NCBI RefSeq assembly: GCF_014138045.1 | Contig: NZ_JACGXA010000003.1 | Location: 62,001-126,000, forward strand | Origin: Nocardioides ginsengisegetis | GTDB taxonomy: Bacteria; Actinomycetota; Actinomycetes; Propionibacteriales; Nocardioidaceae | Reading direction: 5' to 3' | Length of the DNA stretch: 64,000 nucleotides | Part shown: piece after piece, positions 9,076 to 17,292 of the stretch | How positions within the stretch are numbered: the stretch's first letter is position 1 | Layout of the letters: each line of letters begins with the position of its first letter | Notes under the pieces: generated by a model | The model's input: only the letters and a program-made list of their open reading frames with translations | Told to the model about the DNA's origin: nothing | The model's database searches: none | Program-made: the position numbers and the translations under genes

Positions 9076-9753
9076 TCAGCGCACGACCTTGACGTTGAAC
9101 ATGCCGGTGCCGAGCGCGCCCATGGTGCGCAGCCACAGCGGCAGGAACATCTCGGTGCCGCGTGCGGTCTCGATCCCGCCGAGGTCGATGACGTCGTCGT
9201 GGCCGAGCGAGGCGAGCAGGTCGGTGACCGTGGCCTTGGCATCGGCGTCGTCGCCCGAGACGAAGACGGTGGTGCTCTCGTCCAGCAGCTTCGGGTCGAC
9301 CATCAGCGGGGCGGTGAGCGTGTTGAGCGACTTGACCACGCGCACGTCGGGGAAGGCGCGCTGGATCTGCTCGCCCAGCGAGTCGGTGTCCTTGACGAAC
9401 AGGCTCGGCGGGAAGCCGGCGGAGAAGTCGAGCGGGTTGGAGATGTCGACGAGCACCTTGCCGGCGAGGTTGTCGGCACCGGCGGCGGTGACCATGTCCA
9501 GGGCGGCGAACCCGTTGCCGGCCAGCACCACGAGGTCGGCACCGGACGTGGCGTCGGCGTAGGTGGCGAGCTCGACGTCACCGTGCTCGGCGTGCCAGGC
9601 CGAGAACGGCGGGTTGCCCATGCCGTCGGTGTCGGTGCGGGCCAGCGTGGCCTCCGGGTCGCGGGTGCCGATGACGACGTGGTGACCCACGCGCGTGAGG
9701 CCACCGGCCACTGCCTGGCCGACCATGCCGGTGCCGAGAACTGCGATCTTCAT
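9076..9753 (-). CDS. NADPH-dependent F420 reductase-like oxidoreductase (TetR-controlled)
   Basis: This 225-residue protein has an N-terminal Rossmann nucleotide-binding motif (KIAVLGTGMVGQAVAGGL) and a GTRDPEAT segment that suggests NADP(H) binding. It belongs to the NAD_binding_2/F420-dependent NADP reductase superfamily. The ATG at 9751-9753 has GAAGGA upstream. It is divergent from a TetR gene, with two identical palindromes between them, so it is probably the repressed target. Whether it uses F420 or a small-molecule substrate cannot be told from sequence. Confidence 0.75.
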   Translation of the reverse strand: MKIAVLGTGMVGQAVAGGLTRVGHHVVIGTRDPEATLARTDTDGMGNPPFSAWHAEHGDVELATYADATSGADLVVLAGNGFAALDMVTAAGADNLAGKVLVDISNPLDFSAGFPPSLFVKDTDSLGEQIQRAFPDVRVVKSLNTLTAPLMVDPKLLDESTTVFVSGDDADAKATVTDLLASLGHDDVIDLGGIETARGTEMFLPLWLRTMGALGTGMFNVKVVR

Positions 9754-9783
9754 GGGGAGTCCTTCGTGAATCAGATCCATCGG

Positions 9784-9799
9784 TAGACAGGTCTGTCTA
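9784..9799. promoter_or_regulatory. TetR operator O1 (palindrome)
   Basis: TAGACAG-GT-CTGTCTA is a perfect 7+2+7 inverted repeat 30 bp upstream of the reductase start. It shares the 16-base string AGACAGGTCTGTCTAT with O2. Centres are 36 bp apart. Confidence 0.75.
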
Positions 9800-9820
9800 T
9801 CTCGTGACATGGACGTTAAC

Positions 9821-9834
9821 AGACAGGTCTGTCT
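9821..9834. promoter_or_regulatory. TetR operator O2 (palindrome overlapping tetR promoter)
   Basis: AGACAG-GT-CTGTCT is a perfect 6+2+6 inverted repeat that abuts and overlaps the TATGAT -10 box of the tetR gene, which implies autorepression. Confidence 0.75.
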
Positions 9835-9839
9835 ATGAT
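9834..9839 (+). promoter_or_regulatory. -10 box for leaderless tetR transcript
   Basis: TATGAT (5 of 6 matches to TATAAT) lies 6 nt before the GTG at 9846. Its first base is the last base of operator O2. Confidence 0.6.
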
Positions 9840-9845
9840 CAAGGA

Positions 9846-10415
9846 GTGACCTCTCCGTCGGCCCGGGACCGCATCCTCGACACGGCCTTCGGGCTCTTCT
9901 ACGCCCGCGGCATCAGGGCCGTCGGCGTCGACCTGATCATCGCCGAGTCCGGCGTGGCCAAGGCGACCTTCTACAAGCACTTCCCGGCCAAGGACGAGCT
10001 GGTGCTCGCCTACCTGGACCGGGTCGACGGGATCTGGAGCGGACAACTGCGCGCGGCCGCCGAGGCCGCCGGACCGGACCCCGCCGACCAGCTGGTCGGC
10101 CTCTTCGACGCGCTGACCAGCGCGTGCCGGCGGGAGAGCTACCGGGGCTGCGCCTTCATCAACGCCGCCGCCGAGGCGATGCCGGGCACGCCCGTCCACG
10201 ACCGGACGGTCGCCCACAAGCAGTCGGTCCTCGCGTGGCTGCGGGAGCTGACGGCGGCGGCCGGGGCGATCGACCCGGACGGCCTGGCGCGCTCGCTGGC
10301 GCTGCTCCTCGACGGTGGGCTGGCCGACGGCGCGTTGTCGGCGGACATCGAGGCGGCGGCCGCGGCCCGGCGCACCGCGGAGGTGCTGGTGGCGGCGACC
10401 GTGCCGGCTGCCTGA
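9846..10415 (+). CDS. TetR/AcrR family transcriptional regulator
   Basis: This 189-residue repressor has a TetR N-terminal helix-turn-helix (ARDRILDTAFGLFYARGIRAVGVD...VAKATFYKHFPAKDELV, about 5-50) and a helical ligand-binding domain with a RGCAFINAAAE segment like that of redox/quinone-responsive TetRs. It starts at GTG 9846; the nearby AAGGA is too close to act as a Shine-Dalgarno site and TATGAT sits 6 nt upstream, so leaderless translation is likely. It probably controls itself and the divergent reductase through O1 and O2. Confidence 0.9.
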   Translation: MTSPSARDRILDTAFGLFYARGIRAVGVDLIIAESGVAKATFYKHFPAKDELVLAYLDRVDGIWSGQLRAAAEAAGPDPADQLVGLFDALTSACRRESYRGCAFINAAAEAMPGTPVHDRTVAHKQSVLAWLRELTAAAGAIDPDGLARSLALLLDGGLADGALSADIEAAAAARRTAEVLVAATVPAA

Positions 10416-10460
10416 GCTGACTGGCTGAGCTGACTGGGTGAGCTGACTGGGTGAGGTGAC
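10413..10460. repeat. 13-bp tandem repeat behind tetR
   Basis: Three consecutive copies of TGAGCTGACTGG(C/G) occupy 10413-10451, followed by a partial fourth copy (TGAGGTGAC). The first copy contains the tetR stop codon. No function is evident. Confidence 0.85.
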
Positions 10461-10517
10461 GCGTGGGAGTGGCCGGTCTCACGGTGCGCTGTTGAACATC
10501 TGTCAGTAGGTTCGACG

Positions 10518-10529
10518 GGAACGTGTTCC
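10518..10529. promoter_or_regulatory. Palindrome upstream of SRPBCC gene
   Basis: GGAAC-GT-GTTCC is a perfect 12-bp palindrome 34 bp before the ATG at 10564. A TAGGTT -10-like box ends a few bases upstream (10507-10512), so the palindrome would sit at the transcription start and could be an operator. Confidence 0.35.
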
Positions 10530-10563
10530 ACCTCGTCCTGCCCGTCCGACTCCGGAGCGTCCC

Positions 10564-11049
10564 ATGAGCACCTCGACCGACCCGTCCGCCCAGATCGAGC
10601 CCCTGCTGGAGGAGACCATCGAGGTCGCCGCGACTCCGGCCACCGTCTGGTCCCTCGTCTCCGACCTGCCCCGGATGGCGCAGTGGAGCCCCCAGGTCGT
10701 CAAGACCTTCGTCCGCGGCGGCGGCCCGGTCGAGCTGGGCACCCGCACCTTCAACATCAACCGGCGCGGCCTCCTGGTGTGGCCCACGCAGGCCAAGGTC
10801 GTGCGGTTCGACCCGCACACGGAGATCGCCGTACGGATCAAGGACAACTTCACCATCTGGTCCTTCACCCTCGAGCCCACCGGGACCGGCACGAGGATCA
10901 CGCAGCGCCGGGAGACCCCCGACGGCATCTCGTCGATCTCGCTGAAGCTGACCGACGCCGTCATGGGCGGGCAGACGAAGTTCACCGGTGAGCTGCGGGC
11001 CGGCATGCGGCAGACCCTGGAGCGGATCAAGGCCGAGGCCGAGGCCTGA
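10564..11049 (+). CDS. SRPBCC family protein (polyketide cyclase/START-like)
   Basis: This 161-residue protein has the SRPBCC beginning EETIEVAATPATVWSLVSDL and a PRMAQWSP motif, followed by alternating strands and a long C-terminal helix (RAGMRQTLERIKAEAEA). The helix-grip fold binds hydrophobic ligands. No catalytic residues identify an activity, and it is monocistronic, with a strong terminator right behind it. The role is unknown. Confidence 0.8.
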   Translation: MSTSTDPSAQIEPLLEETIEVAATPATVWSLVSDLPRMAQWSPQVVKTFVRGGGPVELGTRTFNINRRGLLVWPTQAKVVRFDPHTEIAVRIKDNFTIWSFTLEPTGTGTRITQRRETPDGISSISLKLTDAVMGGQTKFTGELRAGMRQTLERIKAEAEA

Positions 11050-11074
11050 CCGACCCGTCGTTTCCTGACCCCGA

Positions 11075-11116
11075 AACGCGCCGACCCGTCGTCAACTGAC
11101 GACGGGTCGGCGCGTT
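11075..11116. terminator. Bidirectional hairpin terminator
   Basis: A perfect 19-bp inverted repeat (AACGCGCCGACCCGTCGTC and its complement) with an AACT loop lies between the convergent SRPBCC and M6 protease genes. The stem begins with A's and ends with TT followed by ATTG, so it can work in both directions. Confidence 0.85.
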
Positions 11117-11137
11117 ATTGCTTCCATGAGCGACGGG

Positions 11138-14100
11138 TCAGCGGATGGTGACGAACCCTTCCAGGTAGGCCCGGCCGCGGGTCACGACGAGCCGCAGGGT
11201 GTGGCTGCCGTCCCCGAGGTCGGAGAAGACCTGGTGGTAGCGGATCCGGGGGGCGGTGTCGTCGCTGTGGAACGACACGGTGCCCACCTTCTCGCCGTCG
11301 ATGTAGACCGTCGCCGCGCCACCGCGGGTCGAGCGTCCGTGGAAGACGTCGATCTGCGGGCCCTTGAAGTGCAGGGTCAGGGTGTCGGCGCCCGTGCCCT
11401 TGCCGGCGTTGTCGCAGTAGTCGCCCTTGGGCGCCTGGCGCTGGTTGACCTGGCGCCAGCTGCCGGTGCGGGACACCTTCGGCGACCAGCAGGCCGTCGC
11501 CCGGCGGACCAGGATCCGCTGCGGGACGGTGTCGGACTTCCCGCCCTCGTCGGTGACGGTGAGGGTGATCGTTCGGTAGCCGGGCTGCTTGAACTTCGTG
11601 TGGACCCTGCGGCCGGTCGCGTCGACCGTGGCGCCACCGTCACCGAAGTTCCACTGGTAGACGAGGTCGCCCGCGGCGGTCTCGGCATCGCCCGAGCCCG
11701 CGGCGTTCAGCAGCGTGTTCGTGGTGATGTACGGCGAGCCGGGCTTCACCTCGAACTTCGCCACCGGCGCCTGGTTGCCCGGCGGGTCGGTGACGGTCAC
11801 CTGCACCGTGTCGGTGTCGGTCTTGCCGCCGGGGTCGGTGACCAGGAGCGTCACGTCGTAGGTGCCGGGCGAGTTGAACGCGTGGCTGACGTCCCGGCCG
11901 GCAGCGTCCTTGGTGCTGCCGCCGTTGTCGAAGTCCCAGCTGTAGTCCAGGTTGTCCGGCGTCTCGGCGTCGGTGCTGCCGACCCCGCTGAACGTCACGG
12001 TCTCGCCGGTCTTCGCCGCCTTCGGCGTGGCGTGAGCAGCGGCGGTCGGCGCGGTGTTGGCCGGGGCCGACACCGGCGTGTAGCCGTAGTCGAAGGGCGC
12101 GCAGCCGCTGCCCATCGTGAACTGCACCGCGCCGGTCAGGTCGCCGTCGGACGTGGCGGGGCCGTCGGCCTGACCGCTCATCTGGGTGACCTTGAAGCCC
12201 AGGCAGTTGTAGCGGAACCGCCACGGGTTGGGGACGTCGGAGTACCGGCTGTCCACGACCGTGTTGGCCGGGTCGGTGTAGTTGTCGGTGTGCCCCTCGC
12301 CCGAGTCGGAGTACGTCGACCGGTCGGCCGCCGCGGTGAAGGCGGCGTCGTTCAGGTCGGGCGTCTCGTTGCCCGGGTCCGGGACGGCGTCGAGCGGGGA
12401 CTGCGCCGGCGGGTCGTCGGTGCCGGCGTTGCCGTAGCCGTGCGCCTCGTCGGTGTAGGAGAGGTAGAGGCCCGCCGCCCAGCCGATCGGGTCGCGGTCG
12501 ATCTGGCCGTGCCCGTCGAGGTCGAAGCCCGACCGGTCGCGCATCTCGAGGTAGTAGGCGTGGTCCTGCGCGGACTCGGCCCCGGCCTGGAGGTACTTCC
12601 AGCCCTTCGTGCACTCCTGGGCGGTGGTGAGGTCCTCGCGGCAGCCGCCGTTGAAGACGCGCGGGTCGTCGGGACCGCCGTCGGACTCGAAGTCGGTCTT
12701 GAGCAGGACCTTGTCGCCGCTGGGCGTCGTCGCGGTGACCACGACGTCGTCGATGAACCAGCCCGGCCGGGCCACGCCCGGGTCGGTGGCGTAGCTGAAC
12801 CGCAGCGCGCCCTGGGCCTTGCCCACGAGGTCGCTGATGTCGTAGCTGTCCTGGAGGAAGACCGGGGCGGGCGTGTTGCCCAGCTTGCGGTCGGTCGCCT
12901 CGCTGCCGGCGGCGTAGGAGCCGCTGGTGCCGGTGATGCCGTTGTCGTACTGCTGCTGGCAGGCGTTCTGGTTGGGGTTGCCGGCCAGCGGATCGGTGTT
13001 GGAGGTCGTGTAGCCGTTCTCCGAGGCGTGGGACGTGTAGGTCTTGCCGCCGTCGGTGGTGGTGAGCACGAAGCCGTAGTCGAAGTCCCACTCCGCGTCC
13101 CAGTTGGACTTGAAGGAGAGGTTGACCTTCGTGCCGGCCGGGAGGGTGGCCAGCGCCGGGATCGACAGGTCGAGGTTGCGGCCGCCGCTCGGCGCGCAGC
13201 CGAAGTCGTTGCCCGAGCCCGACCACCAGGCGTGCGACTTGCTGGCCTTGTCACCGGTGTCGAACACCGCCGGGTCGAGCAGCTGCCGGCCGGGCAGCTT
13301 GGCCACGAACATCTCGGAGTTGTGCACGATGCCGTCGGTCCCGTTGACCAGCGTGTACGGCGTGCCGTCGGGACGCTGCCACACGATGGTGCCGGTGTCC
13401 TGCTTGGAGTCGGTCCAGCCGCTGACGGTCTTGCTCGTCCCGGGCTCGAGGACCTGCGGGACGACCCAGCCGAGCTCCTGGCGGGAGAAGGCGTCCATGT
13501 TCTGCGACTTGTCGGTCGCCATCAGGTTCCAGTCGCCGTAGGTCTCCCGGCTGCCGGTGGAGTAGAAGTCCGGCAGCCCGAGGGAGTGGCCGTACTCGTG
13601 GGAGATGACCGAGGCCTTGTCGATCGCGGTCTCGGGGTTGATGTTGTAGGGACCGACCCGGACGAAGACCTTGAGGGCGTCGCCCTTGTCGGTGGTCGTC
13701 ATGGTCTTGCGGGTCGTGTCGGTGTACCAGAGCGGCCGGCCCTCGAGGTCCTTCAGCTGGTCGTCGGTGGTGTAGCCGGCCAGCCCCGTGACCGGGTCGG
13801 TGTAGTAGTACTCCAGCGAGGAGGAGTGCGGCCAGGGGTTGTCGTACGGCGCGTCCGGGGTGCCGGTGTTCGGGTTGGGCAGGTCGCACCCGGCGACGGA
13901 CAGCTGGGAGGAGCCGTTGCCGCCGCAGCCGGCGAAGACGGCCATGAAGAAGTCGACCACGCCGTCCTTGTCGGTGTCGTAGTCGGAGTAGTCGATCTCC
14001 GGGTCCGCGATCGCGGCCGCGTCGTAGACCAGCTTGCCCGGGGACCCGCAGCCCCCGTCGATGCTCTGCAGCGCGCCCACGCCCGCGAGCGAGCCGATGA

Positions 14101-15097
14101 TGGCCGAGCCGTTGGCGTCGTCGCCGTAGTAGTCGGTGTTGCCCGGCAGGTTGTAGATGCCGTCGGTGATCCGCTCGGTGTACGCCGGCCCGCCGACGGT
14201 GCCCGGGGCCGGCAGCGGCCCGGTCTGGGTCAGCCCGTGGCAGGTCTGGCCGGGCTGGATCTGGGTGAAGCTGAACCCCGGACCGTAGGTGAAGTCGCGG
14301 GAGGCGATCCCCGTGGACGGCACGGTGCCGTGGGGGAAGAGCTGGCCCAGCGACATCTCCTGGTAGAGGTTGAACGTGGAGCCCGGTCGCGCCGGGTCGT
14401 TGATGACCTTGTCCAGGTCGCCACCCGAGTGGGTCGGCTGGTAGGCGCGGTCGCGGAACTGGACCGGGACGACCGGGAACGGGCGGTCGCCGTACCGCGC
14501 GGTGTCGAAGGCGTCGGACGGCGGGATCACCTTGGGACCGTGGCTGGTGGCGGCCCTGGTGGTGCCGCCCAGCGTCACCTGCGCGGTGCTGGACAGGTCG
14601 CGCCAGACGATCTCGGGGTTCTGCGTCGTGGTGTCGGCGACGCTGTCGAGGACCAGCGTCTGCTTCTTGCCGGCCGCGACGGGCGGCACGGTCCAGGTCG
14701 CGGTGTGGCCGCCGGGGGCGACGGTGGCGCCGGAGCCGGCGCCCACGATCGTCGAGCCCTCCGGCGCGGTGACGGTGACCGTGGCGCCGGTGACCGGCAG
14801 GTTGGTCGGCACGGCCGGGTCGGCGGGGTTGGTGACGATGATCCGGGAGGGGTAGGCCTGGCCGGGCTTCACCCAGCCGACCGACGACACGAAGCTGTTC
14901 TCCACCTCCAGGCCGCCCACCGTGACGGTGCTGGCCGAGGGTGCGGATGGGCGGACGGCGGCGGCCGCGAGACCGCGCCCCGCTCCGGCGGCGTGCGCGG
15001 ACGTGACGGGGAGGGCGGCGAGACCGGTGGCGAGGCCGGCGACCAGTGCGGTGGTGACCGCTGCGGTGCGCAGGCGTCGCGGAGGCAGGACAGGCAT
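11138..15097 (-). CDS. Secreted M6 family (immune inhibitor A-like) metalloprotease with PKD domains
   Basis: This is a 1319-residue protein. A signal peptide ends near TSAHA. The M6 catalytic region carries the zinc motif HEYGH at residues 500-504 followed by SLGLPDFYS. A MAM/jelly-roll-like section with FIDDVVV follows, then two PKD domains (YSWDFDNGG and YQWNFGDGG cores) and a C-terminal domain beginning near SWRQVNQRQ. It is expected to be an exported, zinc-dependent protease degrading extracellular protein. The ATG at 15097 is preferred over the one at 15103 because GAGG sits 6 nt upstream of the former and abuts the latter. The C-terminal domain resembles the end of the secreted protein at 26159-27373. 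Confidence 0.9.
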   Translation of the reverse strand: MPVLPPRRLRTAAVTTALVAGLATGLAALPVTSAHAAGAGRGLAAAAVRPSAPSASTVTVGGLEVENSFVSSVGWVKPGQAYPSRIIVTNPADPAVPTNLPVTGATVTVTAPEGSTIVGAGSGATVAPGGHTATWTVPPVAAGKKQTLVLDSVADTTTQNPEIVWRDLSSTAQVTLGGTTRAATSHGPKVIPPSDAFDTARYGDRPFPVVPVQFRDRAYQPTHSGGDLDKVINDPARPGSTFNLYQEMSLGQLFPHGTVPSTGIASRDFTYGPGFSFTQIQPGQTCHGLTQTGPLPAPGTVGGPAYTERITDGIYNLPGNTDYYGDDANGSAIIGSLAGVGALQSIDGGCGSPGKLVYDAAAIADPEIDYSDYDTDKDGVVDFFMAVFAGCGGNGSSQLSVAGCDLPNPNTGTPDAPYDNPWPHSSSLEYYYTDPVTGLAGYTTDDQLKDLEGRPLWYTDTTRKTMTTTDKGDALKVFVRVGPYNINPETAIDKASVISHEYGHSLGLPDFYSTGSRETYGDWNLMATDKSQNMDAFSRQELGWVVPQVLEPGTSKTVSGWTDSKQDTGTIVWQRPDGTPYTLVNGTDGIVHNSEMFVAKLPGRQLLDPAVFDTGDKASKSHAWWSGSGNDFGCAPSGGRNLDLSIPALATLPAGTKVNLSFKSNWDAEWDFDYGFVLTTTDGGKTYTSHASENGYTTSNTDPLAGNPNQNACQQQYDNGITGTSGSYAAGSEATDRKLGNTPAPVFLQDSYDISDLVGKAQGALRFSYATDPGVARPGWFIDDVVVTATTPSGDKVLLKTDFESDGGPDDPRVFNGGCREDLTTAQECTKGWKYLQAGAESAQDHAYYLEMRDRSGFDLDGHGQIDRDPIGWAAGLYLSYTDEAHGYGNAGTDDPPAQSPLDAVPDPGNETPDLNDAAFTAAADRSTYSDSGEGHTDNYTDPANTVVDSRYSDVPNPWRFRYNCLGFKVTQMSGQADGPATSDGDLTGAVQFTMGSGCAPFDYGYTPVSAPANTAPTAAAHATPKAAKTGETVTFSGVGSTDAETPDNLDYSWDFDNGGSTKDAAGRDVSHAFNSPGTYDVTLLVTDPGGKTDTDTVQVTVTDPPGNQAPVAKFEVKPGSPYITTNTLLNAAGSGDAETAAGDLVYQWNFGDGGATVDATGRRVHTKFKQPGYRTITLTVTDEGGKSDTVPQRILVRRATACWSPKVSRTGSWRQVNQRQAPKGDYCDNAGKGTGADTLTLHFKGPQIDVFHGRSTRGGAATVYIDGEKVGTVSFHSDDTAPRIRYHQVFSDLGDGSHTLRLVVTRGRAYLEGFVTIR

Positions 15098-15243
15098 GGG
15101 CATCCTCGGAGTGGTGGGTCGCGGATGGCGCGACGCGATGCCCCGTGAACGACGGGGTGCCGAGGAGGGTTACGAACTGGTCTGGACAGGTGACAGGCAG
15201 CCTGCTGGCAGGTGCTGGCAGGTGACGGGCAGGAAATGAGAAA

Positions 15244-15273
15244 GGCCCGGCGGGACCGAAGTCCCACCGGGCC
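15244..15273 (-). terminator. Intrinsic terminator of ino1
   Basis: A GC-rich stem (GGCCCGGCGGGAC against GTCCCACCGGGCC, one mismatch) with a four-base loop lies 18 bp after the ino1 stop. On the minus strand it is followed by the T-rich run TTTCTCATTTCC. Confidence 0.85.
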
Positions 15274-15291
15274 ACACTCGTCAGGCGCAGG

Positions 15292-16377
15292 TCACTCTTC
15301 GCCCTTGATGAAGGCCTCGACGCGGCGACGGCCCTCGTCGTCCGGCAGCTGCACCGGCGGCGACTTCATGAGGTACGACGACGCCGAGATGATCGGGCCA
15401 CCGATGCCGCGGTCCTTGGCGATCTTCGCGGCGCGGATCGCGTCGATGATGATGCCGGCGGAGTTCGGGGAGTCCCAGACCTCGAGCTTGTACTCGAGGT
15501 TGAGCGGGACGTCACCGAAGGCGCGACCCTCGAGGCGGACGTAGGCCCACTTGCGGTCGTCGAGCCACGCGACGTAGTCGGACGGGCCGATGTGCACGTT
15601 GCGGTCGTTGATCTTGTCGGCCAGCGAGCCGTGCAGGTTGGACGTCACGGCCTGGGTCTTGGAGACCTTCTTGGACTCCAGGCGCTCGCGCTCGAGCATG
15701 TTCTTGAAGTCCATGTTGCCGCCGACGTTGAGCTGGTAGGTGCGGTCCAGCGCGACGCCGCGGTCCTCGAACAGCTTGGCCATCACGCGGTGGGTGATGG
15801 TGGCACCGACCTGCGACTTGATGTCGTCGCCGACGATCGGGACGCCGGCGTCCTCGAACTTCTTGGCCCAGACCGGGTCGGAGGCGATGAAGACGGGCAG
15901 GGCGTTGACGAAGGCCACGCCGGCGTCGATCGCGCACTGGGCGTAGAACTTGTCGGCCTCCTCGGAGCCCACCGGGAGGTAGGACACCATCACGTCGGCC
16001 TGGGTGTCCTTGAGGACCTGGACGACGTCCACGGCCTCGACGTCGGACTCCTCGATGGTCTGGCGGTAGTACTTGCCGAGGCCGTCGAGGGTCGGGCCCT
16101 TCTGCACGGTCACGCCGAGCGGCGGGACGTCGGCGATCTTGATGGTGTTGTTCTCCGAGGCCTGCGTGGCCTCGGACAGGTCGAAGCCGACCTTCTTGGC
16201 GTCGACGTCGAACGCGGCGACGAACTCGACGTCCTTGACGTGGTAGTCACCGAAGAGGACGTGCATGAGACCCGGGACGGTGCCGTTGGGGTCGGCGTCC
16301 TTGTAGTACTCCACGCCCTGGATCAGGGAGGTGGCGCAGTTGCCGACTCCCACGATTGCTACTCGTACCGAACCCAT
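15292..16377 (-). CDS. ino1: Inositol-3-phosphate synthase
   Basis: This 361-residue protein has an N-terminal NAD-binding motif ([21 protein letters not shown]), the [16 protein letters not shown] segment and the [10 protein letters not shown] and LNVGGNMDF motifs of the short actinobacterial type of the enzyme. It converts glucose 6-phosphate to myo-inositol 1-phosphate, the source of phosphatidylinositol lipids and mycothiol. GGAAGGA precedes the ATG. It lies 68 bp downstream of the PadR gene on the same strand, as in mycobacteria (Rv0047c-Rv0046c), so the two probably share a transcript. Confidence 0.95.
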   Translation of the reverse strand: MGSVRVAIVGVGNCATSLIQGVEYYKDADPNGTVPGLMHVLFGDYHVKDVEFVAAFDVDAKKVGFDLSEATQASENNTIKIADVPPLGVTVQKGPTLDGLGKYYRQTIEESDVEAVDVVQVLKDTQADVMVSYLPVGSEEADKFYAQCAIDAGVAFVNALPVFIASDPVWAKKFEDAGVPIVGDDIKSQVGATITHRVMAKLFEDRGVALDRTYQLNVGGNMDFKNMLERERLESKKVSKTQAVTSNLHGSLADKINDRNVHIGPSDYVAWLDDRKWAYVRLEGRAFGDVPLNLEYKLEVWDSPNSAGIIIDAIRAAKIAKDRGIGGPIISASSYLMKSPPVQLPDDEGRRRVEAFIKGEE

Positions 16378-16445
16378 CGGGGTTTCCTTCCTAGTCCAAC
16401 TTCTGGAGATCTGTGGCTTGCGGACCTGTGTGACGGGTGAGCCGC

Positions 16446-17084
16446 TCAGGTCTGGCTGTTGAGGGGAGTCGCGGAGGACTCGTGGGGGGACTCGTGTGGT
16501 GAGTCACGAGGGGGTGGCGGGTTGCCCATGTCGGGACCCATCTCCCCCTGCGTGCGCTCGGCGGTGATGAGGTCCGAGAGCCACCGGACCTCACGCTCGA
16601 CCGATTCCACGCCGTGGCGCTGGAGCTCCGCGGCGTAGCGGTCGACCTCCTTCTGCGTCATCGAGAGCTGGTTCTGGACGCGGTCCAGCCGCTCCTGGAG
16701 ACGAGTACGACGCCCCTCGAGGACGCGCAGCCTGATCTCCATGTCGGTCCGCCCGAAGAACGCGAAGCGGATGTCGAAGTTGTCGTCCTCCCACGCCGTG
16801 GGACCGACCTCCGACATCAGCCGCTCGAACTCGCGGTGGCCGGCCTCGGTGACCTGGTAGACGATGCGGGGCCGACGCGTCACCGGGGTGAGCGTGGTCG
16901 CGGTCTCCTCGATGAGGGCGCCGCGCAGCATCTTCTTCAGGGTGGGGTAGAGCGAGCCGTAGGACAGCACGCGACCCCAGCCGAGCATCAGGTTGAGCCG
17001 CTTGCGCAGCTCGTAGCCGTGCATGGGTCCCTCGTGCAGCAGTCCGAGGACTGCCAGCTCGATGGTCTCTGCACGACGTGCCAT
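16446..17084 (-). CDS. PadR family transcriptional regulator
   Basis: This 212-residue regulator has the PadR winged helix ([20 protein letters not shown]...[18 protein letters not shown], about 8-75), a wing with [17 protein letters not shown], and a C-terminal coiled coil with a His/Pro/Ser-rich tail. The ATG at 17084 is chosen because TACGAT lies 7 nt upstream. It probably controls its own promoter and, by read-through, ino1. The ligand is unknown. Confidence 0.88.
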   Translation of the reverse strand: MARRAETIELAVLGLLHEGPMHGYELRKRLNLMLGWGRVLSYGSLYPTLKKMLRGALIEETATTLTPVTRRPRIVYQVTEAGHREFERLMSEVGPTAWEDDNFDIRFAFFGRTDMEIRLRVLEGRRTRLQERLDRVQNQLSMTQKEVDRYAAELQRHGVESVEREVRWLSDLITAERTQGEMGPDMGNPPPPRDSPHESPHESSATPLNSQT

Positions 17085-17090
17085 GCGACC

Positions 17091-17103
17091 TATCGTACCG
17101 ATA
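17091..17103. promoter_or_regulatory. Palindromic operator over the padR -10 box
   Basis: TATCG-TAC-CGATA is a 5+3+5 inverted repeat. It contains the minus-strand -10 box TACGAT (17092-17097) that lies 7 nt before the padR ATG. The arrangement implies autoregulation of a leaderless gene. Confidence 0.5.
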
Positions 17104-17292
17104 TATCCACGTGACGTGAACAACGCGCGACGTGTCGGGGTCGGTCAGGCTGCTGGCAGGCCTCCGGCGTGAGCCTCGTCGCGAGAGATCGTCTGGCCAC
17201 GGTCCCTTGCGTACCCTGTGGACGGCGCGCGCCCCGCACGTGCGGCTCGTGCGCGCCGTACGCCCCCCGAGTCGACACTGGAGAGCCGAAGT

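Noticed and set aside
11126..15148. Long open frames opposite the M6 protease and other genes
   Set aside because: Very high GC content leaves long stop-free frames on the opposite strand and in other phases. They are rich in Arg, Gly and Pro, lack domains and fully overlap recognisable proteins.
17218..17292. Upstream GTG start for the class A PBP
   Set aside because: The GTG directly follows a TACCCT promoter box and would lie upstream of the transcription start; the added residues are Arg/Ala-rich and unlike the family.
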